From the NCBI RefSeq assembly GCF_001570485.1, contig NZ_BCTA01000069.1, forward strand, positions 1 through 64,000: a DNA stretch of 64,000 bases. The letters are read 5' to 3'. Within the stretch, counting starts at the first letter, position 1. Each line of letters starts with the position of its first letter. The notes beneath the pieces were generated by a model, which was not told the origin of the DNA, searched no databases, and saw only the letters and a program-made list of their open reading frames with translations. This DNA is from Mycolicibacterium novocastrense (GTDB lineage: Bacteria > Actinomycetota > Actinomycetes > Mycobacteriales > Mycobacteriaceae). Positions 51,287 to 60,073 of this stretch are shown here, in pieces. The translations under genes and the position numbers were made by a program.

Positions 51287-52201
51287 TCAGTCTTGCTGAT
51301 TCATCAGCGCGGTGGCCGAGAAACACTTCTGCGGATCGCGTCCAGCAAAGTACTCCTGGAGGGTCGCGGACAGCTTCGAGGGGTCCCAGGCATCGGCTTC
51401 GGCGCTGAATTGCGCCTCGACCGTCGGCGCTGCCACCAGTGTCACGGTAGGACCGTAGACGATGAAGAGCTGACCGTTGACCGCTTCGGCCGCCGGGGAG
51501 GCCAGGAAGCGCACCAGGTTCACGACGTGGTCGGGTGACAACGGGTCGATCTGGCCTTCGCTCAATTCCGGTGCTTCGCCGAACACGTCCGCGGTCATCG
51601 CGGTGCGGGCACGGGGCGCGATGGCGTTGGCCCGCACACCGTAGCGTTCCAGGGCCCGGGCCATCGACAGCGTCAACGCGGTGATGCCGGCCTTGGCGGC
51701 GCCGTAGTTGGCCTGCCCGACCGGCCCCACCAGCCCGGCTTCCGACGAGGTGTTGATGACGCGGCCGTAGACCTGGCCGTTGTTGTCCTTCGCTTTCGCG
51801 CGCCAGTACGTGGCGGCGTTGCGGGTCAGCAGGAAGTGCCCGCGAAGGTGCACGGCGATCACCGCATCCCAGTCCTCGTCGGACATGTTGAACAGCATGC
51901 GGTCGCGGGTGATGCCGGCGTTGTTGACGACGATGCCGAGGCCTCCGAGTCCGTCGGCCGTTTCGACCAGTTCGTCGGCGGTCGAGCGCTCGCTGATGTC
52001 GCCCGCCACCGCGACGCCCTTGGCGCCCGCTGCGGAGATCTCGTCGAGCACGTCGGACTTGTCGAGCGCGGCGGCGATGTCGTTCACGACGATGGTCGCC
52101 CCGGCCCGGGCCAGGCCGATGGCCTCCGCGCGTCCCAGCCCTGCCGCCGCGCCGGTTACCACCGCCACGCGCCCGGACAGGTCGTTGGGGTCTGTACTCA
52201 T
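51287..52201 (-). CDS. hsd4A: Hsd4A-type 17-beta-hydroxysteroid dehydrogenase (SDR)
   Basis: 304 residues with the SDR markers TGAAAGLGRAEA, NNAG, the catalytic Ser in VINTSSEAG, YGAAKAG (Tyr, Lys), and a C-terminal extension. It resembles Rv3502c, a 17-beta-hydroxysteroid dehydrogenase with 3-hydroxyacyl-CoA dehydrogenase activity in side-chain breakdown. It lies between fdxD and yrbE4A, as in M. tuberculosis. The gap to fdxD is 45 bases, so the two probably share the KstR-controlled fdxD promoter. Confidence 0.88.
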   Translation of the reverse strand: MSTDPNDLSGRVAVVTGAAAGLGRAEAIGLARAGATIVVNDIAAALDKSDVLDEISAAGAKGVAVAGDISERSTADELVETADGLGGLGIVVNNAGITRDRMLFNMSDEDWDAVIAVHLRGHFLLTRNAATYWRAKAKDNNGQVYGRVINTSSEAGLVGPVGQANYGAAKAGITALTLSMARALERYGVRANAIAPRARTAMTADVFGEAPELSEGQIDPLSPDHVVNLVRFLASPAAEAVNGQLFIVYGPTVTLVAAPTVEAQFSAEADAWDPSKLSATLQEYFAGRDPQKCFSATALMNQQD

Positions 52202-52246
52202 GCCACTCCTCGGATGCCCACGGGCGTCGTCAATTTATGAATACCT

Positions 52247-52438
52247 CTAGTCTCGCCGAAGCAGCGCCGCTCGCGGGCACTCCGCGATGGACTGCTCGGC
52301 CAGATCCTCCTGGTCGGCGGGCACCGGATCGAGCTTGACCACCGCGTAATCATCGTCGTCGAGATCGAACAGGTCGGGCGCGATTCCCACGCACACGGCG
52401 TTGCCCTCGCACCGGTCCCGGTCCACTTCCACCCTCAT
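52247..52438 (-). CDS. fdxD: Ferredoxin FdxD ([3Fe-4S] type)
   Basis: 63 residues, as in M. tuberculosis FdxD. The ligands are Cys in RCEGNAVC and ECPRAA; the central position of a four-Cys ferredoxin is replaced (GNAV), giving a [3Fe-4S] cluster. Such ferredoxins donate electrons to P450s, and it sits in the cholesterol cluster, so it may feed CYP142 or CYP125. ATG 52438 is preceded by a clear GAGGAGG. The KstR box is 63 bases upstream. Confidence 0.9.
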   Translation of the reverse strand: MRVEVDRDRCEGNAVCVGIAPDLFDLDDDDYAVVKLDPVPADQEDLAEQSIAECPRAALLRRD

Positions 52439-52501
52439 CACAACCTCCTCGCGGTCAAAGCTGCTCCGAGCCCAGTGTGGCACCGGCCTGGACCCCAAGA
52501 C

Positions 52502-52515
52502 TAGAACGTGTTACA
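52502..52515. promoter_or_regulatory. KstR-type operator between fdxD and fadE26
   Basis: TAGAACGTGTTACA matches TNNAACNNGTTNNA exactly. It lies between the divergent fdxD and fadE26 starts (63 and 68 bases away), so one site can govern both transcripts. Confidence 0.8.
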
Positions 52516-52583
52516 ACCGGGAGGGAATCGGGGCTGGCTCCCGGTATGCCACTTCGTGCCTCTAGAGAAGTTAGGACAAGGCG

Positions 52584-53765
52584 ATGCGGATCGGCTACAC
52601 CCCAGAGCAGGAAGAGCTGCGCCGCGAGCTGCGCTCCTACTTCACCAAGCTGATGACCCCCGAGCGCGCCGAGGCGCTGGCCTCCAACGACGGCGAGATG
52701 GGACGCGGCAACGTCTACCGCGAGACCGTCGCGCAGATGGGCAAGGACGGCTGGCTCACCCTGTCGTGGCCCAAGGAGTTCGGCGGCCAGGAGCGCCCTC
52801 CCATCGACGGGTTGATCTTCAACGACGAGGCCGCGATAGCGAACGTGCCGGTGCCGTTCCTGACGATCAACAGCGTTGCGCCGACGATCATGCACTTCGG
52901 CAGCGACGAGCAGAAGAAGTTCTTCCTGCCCAAGATCGCCGCCGGCGAACTGCACTTCTCGATCGGATACTCCGAGCCCGGCGCCGGCACCGATCTGGCG
53001 TCGCTGCGCACCACCGCAGTTCGCGACGGCGACGACTATGTGATCAACGGCCAGAAGATGTGGACCAGCCTGATCGCCTACGCCGACTACGTGTGGCTGG
53101 CCGCGCGCACCAATCCCGAGGCCAAAAAGCACCGCGGGATCTCGATGCTGATCGTCCCCACCACGGCCGAGGGGTTCTCCTGGACGCCCGTGCACACCAT
53201 GGCGGGCGTCGACACCAGCGCCACCTACTACCAGGACGTGCGGGTGCCCGTGACCAACCTGGTCGGTGAGGAGAACGCCGGCTGGAAGCTGGTGACCAAC
53301 CAGCTCAACCACGAGCGCGTCGCACTCGTGTCGGCTCAGCCGATCTTCGTGGCGCTGGGCGGAGTTCGTGAGTGGGCCCAGAACACCAAGGACGTGCACG
53401 GCAACCGGTTGATCGACTCGGAGTGGGTGCAGCTCAACCTGGCCCGGGTGCACGCCAAGGCCGAGGTGCTCAAGCTGATCAACTGGGAACTGGCGTCCGC
53501 CGACGACGCCGCCCCCTCACCCGCGGACGCGTCCGCGGCCAAGGTGTACGGCACCGAACTGGCCACCGAGGCCTACCGCCTGCTAATGGAGGTGCTGGGC
53601 ACCGCGGCCACCCTGCGCCCCGGCACGCCGGGGGCCCTGTTGCGCGGGCGGATCGAACGGATGCACCGCAGCTGCCTGATCCTGACTTTCGGCGGCGGCA
53701 CCAACGAGATTCAGCGCGACATCATCGGCATGGTCGCGCTCGGCCTGCCCCGAGTGAACCGATAG
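52584..53765 (+). CDS. fadE26: Acyl-CoA dehydrogenase FadE26 (ChsE4)
   Basis: 393 residues. Family motifs: the FAD-binding HFSIGYSEPGAGTDLASLRT, DYVINGQKMWTS and the C-terminal GGGTNEIQRDIIGMVALGLPR. It forms a two-gene-product heterotetramer with FadE27 (ChsE4-ChsE5) that introduces the double bond in the cholesterol side chain at the CoA-activated C26 end. The gene order fadE26-fadE27-fadD17 matches Rv3504-Rv3506. FadE27 starts 8 bases after its stop. Confidence 0.93.
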   Translation: MRIGYTPEQEELRRELRSYFTKLMTPERAEALASNDGEMGRGNVYRETVAQMGKDGWLTLSWPKEFGGQERPPIDGLIFNDEAAIANVPVPFLTINSVAPTIMHFGSDEQKKFFLPKIAAGELHFSIGYSEPGAGTDLASLRTTAVRDGDDYVINGQKMWTSLIAYADYVWLAARTNPEAKKHRGISMLIVPTTAEGFSWTPVHTMAGVDTSATYYQDVRVPVTNLVGEENAGWKLVTNQLNHERVALVSAQPIFVALGGVREWAQNTKDVHGNRLIDSEWVQLNLARVHAKAEVLKLINWELASADDAAPSPADASAAKVYGTELATEAYRLLMEVLGTAATLRPGTPGALLRGRIERMHRSCLILTFGGGTNEIQRDIIGMVALGLPRVNR

Positions 53766-53773
53766 GACCCGCC

Positions 53774-54871
53774 ATGGATTTCAAGACAACCGAAGCGTCG
53801 GAGGATCTCGGCGGATTGGTCCGCACGATCGTCGACTCCGTCGTGACGCCGGAGCGCCAGCGTGAACTCGACGGGCAGGACCAGAGGTTCGACAAAACGC
53901 TGTGGGGCAAGCTGATCGAGGCCGACGTGCTGTCGGCCGCCGCTCCCGAGTCGGTGGGCGGCGGCGGATTCGGCGTGCTCGAACAGGTGGCCATCCTGGT
54001 CGCACTCGGCAGGCAGTTGGCCGCGGTGCCCTACCTCGAGTCGGTCGTGCTGGGCGCCGGCGCGCTGGCCAAGTTCGGCCCGGACGCGCTGCAGCAGGAG
54101 TGGGCGGTGCCCGCGATCAAGGGCGACAAGGTGCTCACCGTCGCGCTCGACGGCGAGATGGGTCAGGGTCCGGTGCAGGCTCAGTCGAGCGACGGTGGCT
54201 ACCGGCTCACCGGGTCGCGCACGCAGGTTCCGTACGGTCCCGTGGCCGATGCATTCCTGATCCCGGCCGAAACGGATTCGGGCGTCAAGGTTTTCCTGGT
54301 CACGGCGACGGACCCCGGCGTGACGGTCGAGTCGTTGAGCACCACCGGTCACGGCAGCATCGGACACCTCGAACTGCAGGGCACCCAGGTCGATGCCGGC
54401 CGGGTCATCGGCGACGCTGATGTCGCCGCGTGGCTGACCACCCAGACGATGTTGGGGCGCAGTGCTTTTCAGCTCGGGGTGCTCGAGCGCGCACTCGAGC
54501 TCACCGCGGCGTATGCCCGCGAACGCGAGCAGTTCGACCGGCCGATCGGCAGCTTCCAGGCGGTGTCGTCACGACTGGCCGACGGCTACATCGACGTCAA
54601 GGCGCTCCGGTTGACCCTGACCCAGGCCGCGTGGCGGCTCTCCGAGGATCTTCCGGCCGATCTCGATGTGGGCACCGCCGCGTTCTGGGCCGCCGACGCC
54701 GGTCACCGCGTCGCCCACACCACCGTGCACGTGCACGGCGGGGTCGGTATCGACATCGACCACCCCGTGCACCGGTATTTCCTGGCGGCCAAGCAGACCG
54801 AGTTCGCGGTCGGCGGCGCGACGGGGCAACTGCTGCGCATCGGCCGGGAGCTGGCCGATACGCCCGCGTGA
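53774..54871 (+). CDS. fadE27: Acyl-CoA dehydrogenase FadE27 (ChsE5)
   Basis: 365 residues, acyl-CoA dehydrogenase family partner of FadE26. RKFGPD-like and GVLERALELTAAYAREREQFDRPIGSFQ segments are visible, as is the C-terminal THVHGGVGIDIDHPVHRY. One subunit of the pair supplies the catalytic Glu and the other completes the FAD site, so neither acts alone. ATG 53774 is chosen by homology. The fadD17 GTG begins just after its stop, 2 bases on. Confidence 0.92.
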   Translation: MDFKTTEASEDLGGLVRTIVDSVVTPERQRELDGQDQRFDKTLWGKLIEADVLSAAAPESVGGGGFGVLEQVAILVALGRQLAAVPYLESVVLGAGALAKFGPDALQQEWAVPAIKGDKVLTVALDGEMGQGPVQAQSSDGGYRLTGSRTQVPYGPVADAFLIPAETDSGVKVFLVTATDPGVTVESLSTTGHGSIGHLELQGTQVDAGRVIGDADVAAWLTTQTMLGRSAFQLGVLERALELTAAYAREREQFDRPIGSFQAVSSRLADGYIDVKALRLTLTQAAWRLSEDLPADLDVGTAAFWAADAGHRVAHTTVHVHGGVGIDIDHPVHRYFLAAKQTEFAVGGATGQLLRIGRELADTPA

Positions 54872-54872
54872 G

Positions 54873-56378
54873 GTGAACAGGCTGCCCACGGTCGCCGAAC
54901 TGTTGGCGCCGCTGATCGACGTCGACGATCGCGGAGTGCTCTTCGAGGACACGGTCACCACCTGGCGCGACCACCTGCGGTACGCCGCGGCCGTCGCCGC
55001 CGCGTTGCGGGCACGCCTCGATCCCGACCGGCCCCCTCACGTCGGGGTGCTACTGCAGAACACGCCGTTCTTCTCGGCGGTTTTGGCTGCGGCGGGGCTG
55101 ACCGGCATCGTGCCGGTCGGCCTCAACCCCGTCCGGCGCGGAGCGGCGCTGCAGCGTGACATCACCCATGCCGATTGCCAACTGGTGCTTGCTGATTCGG
55201 GATCACGAGACGTGATCGACGGTATCGACCACATCGATGTCGACTCACCCGAATGGGCGGACGAGGTGGCGGCCTTCGCCGACGAGCCCGTAACAGTGCG
55301 CGATGCCGATCCCGCGGACCTGTTCATGCTGATCTACACGTCGGGCACCAGCGGTGACCCGAAGGCCGTCAAGTGCAGCCACGGCAAGGTTGCGGTGGCG
55401 GGTGTGACGATGACGCAGCGCTTCGACCTGGGACCCGACGACGTCTGCTACGTGTCGATGCCCCTGTTCCACTCGAACGCGGTGCTGGTCGGCTGGGCGG
55501 TGGCGCTGGCCTCGCAGAGCTCGTTGGCGTTGCGTCGCAAGTTCTCCGCGTCGCAGTTCCTGCCCGACGTCCGCCGCTTCGGCGCGACGTATGCCAACTA
55601 CGTCGGCAAACCGCTGTCGTATGTTCTTGCCACACCCGAACATCCCGACGACGCGGACAATCCGCTGCGGGCGGTGTATGGCAACGAGGGTGCGCCTGCC
55701 GACGTCGAGCGGTTCGCGAAGCGTTTCGGCACGGTGGTGATGGACGGGTTCGGTTCGACCGAGGGCGGTATCGCGATCGCCCGCACACCAGACACCCCGC
55801 CCGGCTCGCTGGGCCCGCTGCCGCCGGGGACCGAGATCCTCGACGTCGACACCGGCCAACCGTGCCCGCCCGGTGTGACCGGCGAGCTGGTGAACACCTC
55901 GGACGCAGGGCGTTTCGAGGGTTACTACAACGACCCGGAGGCCGACGCCGAGCGAATGCGCGGCGGCGTGTACCACAGTGGCGACCTCGCTTACCGGGAC
56001 GAGAACGGCTTCGCGTACTTCGCGGGCAGGCTCGGCGACTGGATGCGCGTGGACGGCGAGAACCTCGGTGCGGCACCGATCGAGCGGGTTCTGCTGCGCC
56101 ACCCCGACGTCGTGGAGGTAGCGGTCTACGGGATACCCGCGCCCGATGTGGGCGACCAGGTGATGGCCGCGCTTACCCTCACCGAAGGCGCGATCTTCGA
56201 TGCCGATGCGTTCCGCGAATTCCTGTCCGCGCAGCCCGATCTCGGGCCGAAGCAGTGGCCGTCGTACGTGCGGATCAGCACGGCGTTGCCGCGCACCGAG
56301 ACGTTCAAGGTGATCAAGCGGCAGCTGGCGGCCGAGGGCACAAAATGCGCCGATCCGGTGTACCCGTTCCAGTACTAG
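54873..56378 (+). CDS. fadD17: Steroid-side-chain acyl-CoA ligase FadD17
   Basis: 501 residues, ANL superfamily. The P-loop-like motif YTSGTSGDPKAVKCSH, the substrate loop GFGSTEGG, and the A8/A10 end (SGDLAYRDENGFAYFAGRLGDWMRVDGENLG... TETFKVIKRQLAAEG) are present. It activates a carboxylated side-chain intermediate with ATP and CoA. FadD17 acts on intermediates with C24-type side chains in M. tuberculosis. GTG 54873 is chosen: it gives the M. tuberculosis length and overlaps the fadE27 end closely. Confidence 0.92.
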   Translation: MNRLPTVAELLAPLIDVDDRGVLFEDTVTTWRDHLRYAAAVAAALRARLDPDRPPHVGVLLQNTPFFSAVLAAAGLTGIVPVGLNPVRRGAALQRDITHADCQLVLADSGSRDVIDGIDHIDVDSPEWADEVAAFADEPVTVRDADPADLFMLIYTSGTSGDPKAVKCSHGKVAVAGVTMTQRFDLGPDDVCYVSMPLFHSNAVLVGWAVALASQSSLALRRKFSASQFLPDVRRFGATYANYVGKPLSYVLATPEHPDDADNPLRAVYGNEGAPADVERFAKRFGTVVMDGFGSTEGGIAIARTPDTPPGSLGPLPPGTEILDVDTGQPCPPGVTGELVNTSDAGRFEGYYNDPEADAERMRGGVYHSGDLAYRDENGFAYFAGRLGDWMRVDGENLGAAPIERVLLRHPDVVEVAVYGIPAPDVGDQVMAALTLTEGAIFDADAFREFLSAQPDLGPKQWPSYVRISTALPRTETFKVIKRQLAAEGTKCADPVYPFQY

Positions 56379-56583
56379 TGGCGCCGATCGGCGATGGCTA
56401 CGCGCCGGCGTTACCGTAGCGTGATAGACCGGTCCGCATACCGCAGCGCGGACCTGGGCGCAGAGATTGCACTGAGGAACGGGATGGTGAGCACCGACGA
56501 CGAGGCAGACGGCCCGTACCACATCGCCGGGGTGCTGGCATCCTGACGATGTACGACGACGACAACGACGTGGCGTGCGTGCG

Positions 56584-57357
56584 ATGAGAGATACGGCTGA
56601 GGCGGTCGACGCCGCTGATGGCGGCCATGAAGTACCACGCGGTCCCACTGTTGCCCGTCCGCACTGGGACTGGCGGGTTCAGCCGTCCTCGGTGACGCTC
56701 AAGCTCGTCATGGCCGTCACCGGAATCGTGTTCGCGGCGTACGTCTTCGTCCATATGATCGGGAATCTCAAGGTCTACACGGGCGCCGAGCACTTCGATG
56801 CCTACGCACACTGGCTGCGCACTCTGCTCGAACCCCTGTTGCCGTATGAGGGTGCATTGTGGATCTTTCGTGTCGTGCTGTCGGCTTGTCTGATCGGCCA
56901 TGTCGGGGCCGCGGTCCTGCTCACGCGCCGTGCCCATCGGGCCCGGGGCCGGTTCCGGCGCACCGGGCTCGGTCTGCGGTCATTCACCGCGCGCACGATG
57001 CTGGTGACCGGGCTGGCGCTGCTGGGGTTCGTCGTATTCCACATCATGGACCTGACTACCGGCACGCGGCCGTTCGCGAGTTCGTCGTTCACCGGCACCA
57101 CCGTGACCACCAGCCACGCCTACGACAACCTCATCGCCAGCTTCGAGCGGCCCGGTGTCGCGGCGTTCTACCTGTTGGCCATGGCGGCGCTCGGCGCCCA
57201 TATGGCGCACGGATTGTGGACGCTGGTCAACGATCTCGGGGTAACCGGACAACGCGCACGCCAAGTGGGTGTGGCGATAGGAGGTTCGCTCGCACTGACG
57301 GTGATGGTCGGCAACATGACCATCCCGATCGCGGTGTGGACCGGGCTGCTGTCATGA
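56584..57357 (+). CDS. sdhC: Succinate dehydrogenase/fumarate reductase cytochrome b subunit
   Basis: About 257 residues with five membrane helices. His residues that can bind haem are seen in VFVHMIGN, HIMDLTTGT and LGAHMAHGL. It resembles the one-polypeptide cytochrome b of B-type complex II (as in Rv0249c and Bacillus SdhC). It anchors the catalytic subunits and passes electrons to or from menaquinone. ATG 56584 is chosen over GTG 56575. The 205 bases upstream show no promoter motif and no other gene that I can support. Confidence 0.85.
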   Translation: MRDTAEAVDAADGGHEVPRGPTVARPHWDWRVQPSSVTLKLVMAVTGIVFAAYVFVHMIGNLKVYTGAEHFDAYAHWLRTLLEPLLPYEGALWIFRVVLSACLIGHVGAAVLLTRRAHRARGRFRRTGLGLRSFTARTMLVTGLALLGFVVFHIMDLTTGTRPFASSSFTGTTVTTSHAYDNLIASFERPGVAAFYLLAMAALGAHMAHGLWTLVNDLGVTGQRARQVGVAIGGSLALTVMVGNMTIPIAVWTGLLS

Positions 57358-59306
57358 CACCGGACTTCCTGGCATCCCTACGAGCGGTGGGCGATCCGAT
57401 CGTGGGCGGCGTCCCCGCCGGTGATCCGGCCGAAGCCTGGCAACGCCGCACGTTGGACTACCGGCTGGTGAGTCCGCTGAATCGGCGCAAATTCACCGTT
57501 ATCGTCGTCGGCACGGGATTGGCGGGCGCCGGCTGTGCGGCCGCGCTGGGTGAGTTGGGTTATCACGTCGAGTGTTTCACGTTCCACGATGCGCCACGGC
57601 GGGCGCACAGTGTCGCCGCCCAGGGCGGCATCAACGCTGCCCGGGCACGTAAGGTCGACAACGACAGCATCGACCGGTTCGTCAAGGACACCGTCAAGGG
57701 CGCAGACTTCCGCTGCCGGGAGGCCGACTGCTACCGACTCGCACACGAGTCCGCACGCGTCATCGACCATATGAACGCGATCGGGGCGCCCTTCGCCCGC
57801 GAGTACGGCGGCAGCCTGGCCACCCGGTCGTTCGGCGGGGTGCAGGTCTCGCGCACGTACTACACCCGCGGCCAGACCGGCCAGCAATTGCAGATCGCGT
57901 CCAGCCAGGCGTTGTTTCGCCAGGTGCACGCCGGCACGGTGAACCTGCACATCCGTACCGAAATGCTCGACGTGATCGTCGCCGACGGCCGCGCGTGCGG
58001 CATCGTCACCCGCGACCTGGTGACCGGTGAAGTGCGGGCCACCACCGGCCACGCGGTGGTGCTCGCGACGGGCGGCTACGGCAACGTGTTCTTCCGGTCC
58101 ACGCTGGCACACAACTCCAACGCCACGGCGACCTGGCGCGCGCACATGCGGGGTGCGTTGTTCGCATCGCCGGCGTTCATCCAATTCCACCCGACCGCGT
58201 TACCGGTGAACTCGGAGTGGCAGTCCAAGACAATCCTGATGAGCGAATCGCTGAGAAACGACGGCCGAATCTGGGTGCCGAAGCGGGCCGGCGACGACCG
58301 GCACCCCAATGACATCCCCGAGAACGAGCGCGACTACTACCTCGAGCGCATGTACCCGTCGTACGGGAACCTGTCTCCGCGTGACGTCTCGTCGCGCGCT
58401 GCCCGCACCCAGATCGAGTCCGGGCGCGGGGTGGGGCCGCTGAAAAACAGCGTCTACCTTGACTTTCGGGACGCGCTGAGCCGACTGGGCCCCAAAAAGA
58501 TCGCCGAGCGCTACGGCAATCTGTTCTCGATGTACCACGACGTAACCGGCGAGGACCCGTACCGGGTACCAATGCGGATCGCGCCCGGTGCCCATTTCTC
58601 GATGGGCGGGCTGTGGAGTGATTTTGACCAGATGACCTCCATCCCAGGGCTTTTCGTCGCCGGCGAGGCGGGATGGGGCTACCACGGCGCCAACCGGCTC
58701 GGCGCCAACTCGCTGCTGTCGGCGTGCGTCGACGGCTGGTTCACGCTGCCGTATTCGATACCGAACTATCTCGCCGGCATGCTGGGCACCGCGCCGCTGG
58801 CCCCCGACCATCCCGCGGTGGTGAGCACGCTGACCGACGTGACGCGGCGGGTCGAGGAGCTGCTGTCGATCGGCGGCAGCCAGGGGCCCGACCGTTTCCA
58901 CCGCCGGCTCGGTGACCTGCTCTACACCGGGTGCGGCGTCTCCCGATCTGCGCAGGGGCTGGCCGACACCATCGCCGCCATCGACGAGCTGACCGCGGCG
59001 TTCTGGTCCGACCTGCGGGTGGCGGGCACCGGCGCGCAGTTAAACCAGGAACTCGAAAAGGCCGGCCGGGTGGCCGATTTCCTCGGTCTGGCCCGGCTGA
59101 TGTGCATCGACGCGCTGGATCGGGACGAGTCCTGTGGCGCGCACTTTCGCGTCGAGCACCAGACAGTAGACGGCGAAGCGCAACGCGACGACGCCAACTG
59201 GTGCTTCGTCTCGGCTTGGGAGTACCGCGCCGACGGGCCGCAAATTCGCCACCACGAAGCGCTGACGTTCACTGCCGTTCCGCTACAACCCAGGGACTAT
59301 GTATGA
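57354..59306 (+). CDS. sdhA: Succinate dehydrogenase/fumarate reductase flavoprotein
   Basis: 650 residues. FAD-binding GTGLAGAGCAAAL (about 53-65), covalent-FAD His85 in RAHSVAAQGGINAA, FIQFHPTALP, LMSESLRNDGRIW, the catalytic RxxxR-type SRAARTQIESGRGVG and the C-terminal FAD segment AGWGYHGANRLGANSLLSA. It oxidises succinate or reduces fumarate. ATG 57354 overlaps the sdhC stop (ATGA) and its own TGA overlaps the sdhB start, so all three are coupled. Confidence 0.92.
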   Translation: MTPDFLASLRAVGDPIVGGVPAGDPAEAWQRRTLDYRLVSPLNRRKFTVIVVGTGLAGAGCAAALGELGYHVECFTFHDAPRRAHSVAAQGGINAARARKVDNDSIDRFVKDTVKGADFRCREADCYRLAHESARVIDHMNAIGAPFAREYGGSLATRSFGGVQVSRTYYTRGQTGQQLQIASSQALFRQVHAGTVNLHIRTEMLDVIVADGRACGIVTRDLVTGEVRATTGHAVVLATGGYGNVFFRSTLAHNSNATATWRAHMRGALFASPAFIQFHPTALPVNSEWQSKTILMSESLRNDGRIWVPKRAGDDRHPNDIPENERDYYLERMYPSYGNLSPRDVSSRAARTQIESGRGVGPLKNSVYLDFRDALSRLGPKKIAERYGNLFSMYHDVTGEDPYRVPMRIAPGAHFSMGGLWSDFDQMTSIPGLFVAGEAGWGYHGANRLGANSLLSACVDGWFTLPYSIPNYLAGMLGTAPLAPDHPAVVSTLTDVTRRVEELLSIGGSQGPDRFHRRLGDLLYTGCGVSRSAQGLADTIAAIDELTAAFWSDLRVAGTGAQLNQELEKAGRVADFLGLARLMCIDALDRDESCGAHFRVEHQTVDGEAQRDDANWCFVSAWEYRADGPQIRHHEALTFTAVPLQPRDYV

Positions 59307-60052
59307 GGCTGACGTTGCAGATCTGGCGGCAGGCCGACTCCGCGGCGCCAGGACGATACGAGGACTACACCGTCGACGACGCCACGCCGGAGATGTCGCT
59401 GCTGGAATTGCTGGATCGCCTCAACGACGCGCTGGTCGCCGAGGGCCGAGAGCCGGTCGCCTTCGACTCGGACTGCCGCGAAGGGGTGTGCGGGTCATGC
59501 GGAATCACCGTCGACGGCCGCCCGCACGGCCCTCTGCCGAACACGCCTTCGTGTCGCCAGCACGTGCGTTCGTTCGCCGACGGCGCGCGGATTCGGTTCG
59601 AACCGTTCCGGTCGGCGGCCTTTCCGGTGGTGCGCGACTTGGTGGTGGATCGTTCGGCACTGGACCGGATGATCGCTGCCGGGGGATCCGTCGCCGTCGA
59701 CGCCGGCACCGCGGGCGACGCCGACGCCGAACCACTGCCACACGATGAGGCCGAGTACGCGCTGGATTTCGCGGCGTGTATCGGATGCGGCGCCTGTGTG
59801 GCGGCCTGCCCGAACGGGTCCGCGCACCTGTACGCCGGGGCCAAGCTGCTGCACTTGGCCACCGTCACCCGCGGTCGTCAGGAGCGTAGCCGCCGCGCGC
59901 GCGATGTGGTGGCGCAGATGGAGCAGGACTTCGGACCGTGCTCCAGCTATGGCGAATGCTCCATGGTGTGTCCCGAGAGCATCCCGCTGACAGCGGTGGC
60001 GGCCGTCAACCGCGAGGTAGTGCGGGCGCGCCTGCGTGGCGTCAAGCGCTGA
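59303..60052 (+). CDS. sdhB: Succinate dehydrogenase/fumarate reductase iron-sulphur subunit
   Basis: 249 residues with three cluster-binding sites: the [2Fe-2S] site CREGVCGSCG ... TPSC (about 58-84), CIGCGACVAACPNG, and CSSYGECSMVCPES. The third Cys set fits the [4Fe-4S]/[3Fe-4S] pair. It carries electrons between FAD and quinone. Start ATG 59303 overlaps sdhA. It is followed by the convergent NMO-family gene 21 bases away. Confidence 0.92.
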   Translation: MRLTLQIWRQADSAAPGRYEDYTVDDATPEMSLLELLDRLNDALVAEGREPVAFDSDCREGVCGSCGITVDGRPHGPLPNTPSCRQHVRSFADGARIRFEPFRSAAFPVVRDLVVDRSALDRMIAAGGSVAVDAGTAGDADAEPLPHDEAEYALDFAACIGCGACVAACPNGSAHLYAGAKLLHLATVTRGRQERSRRARDVVAQMEQDFGPCSSYGECSMVCPESIPLTAVAAVNREVVRARLRGVKR

Positions 60053-60073
60053 GTCGAGGAGTCCCAGCTGGCA

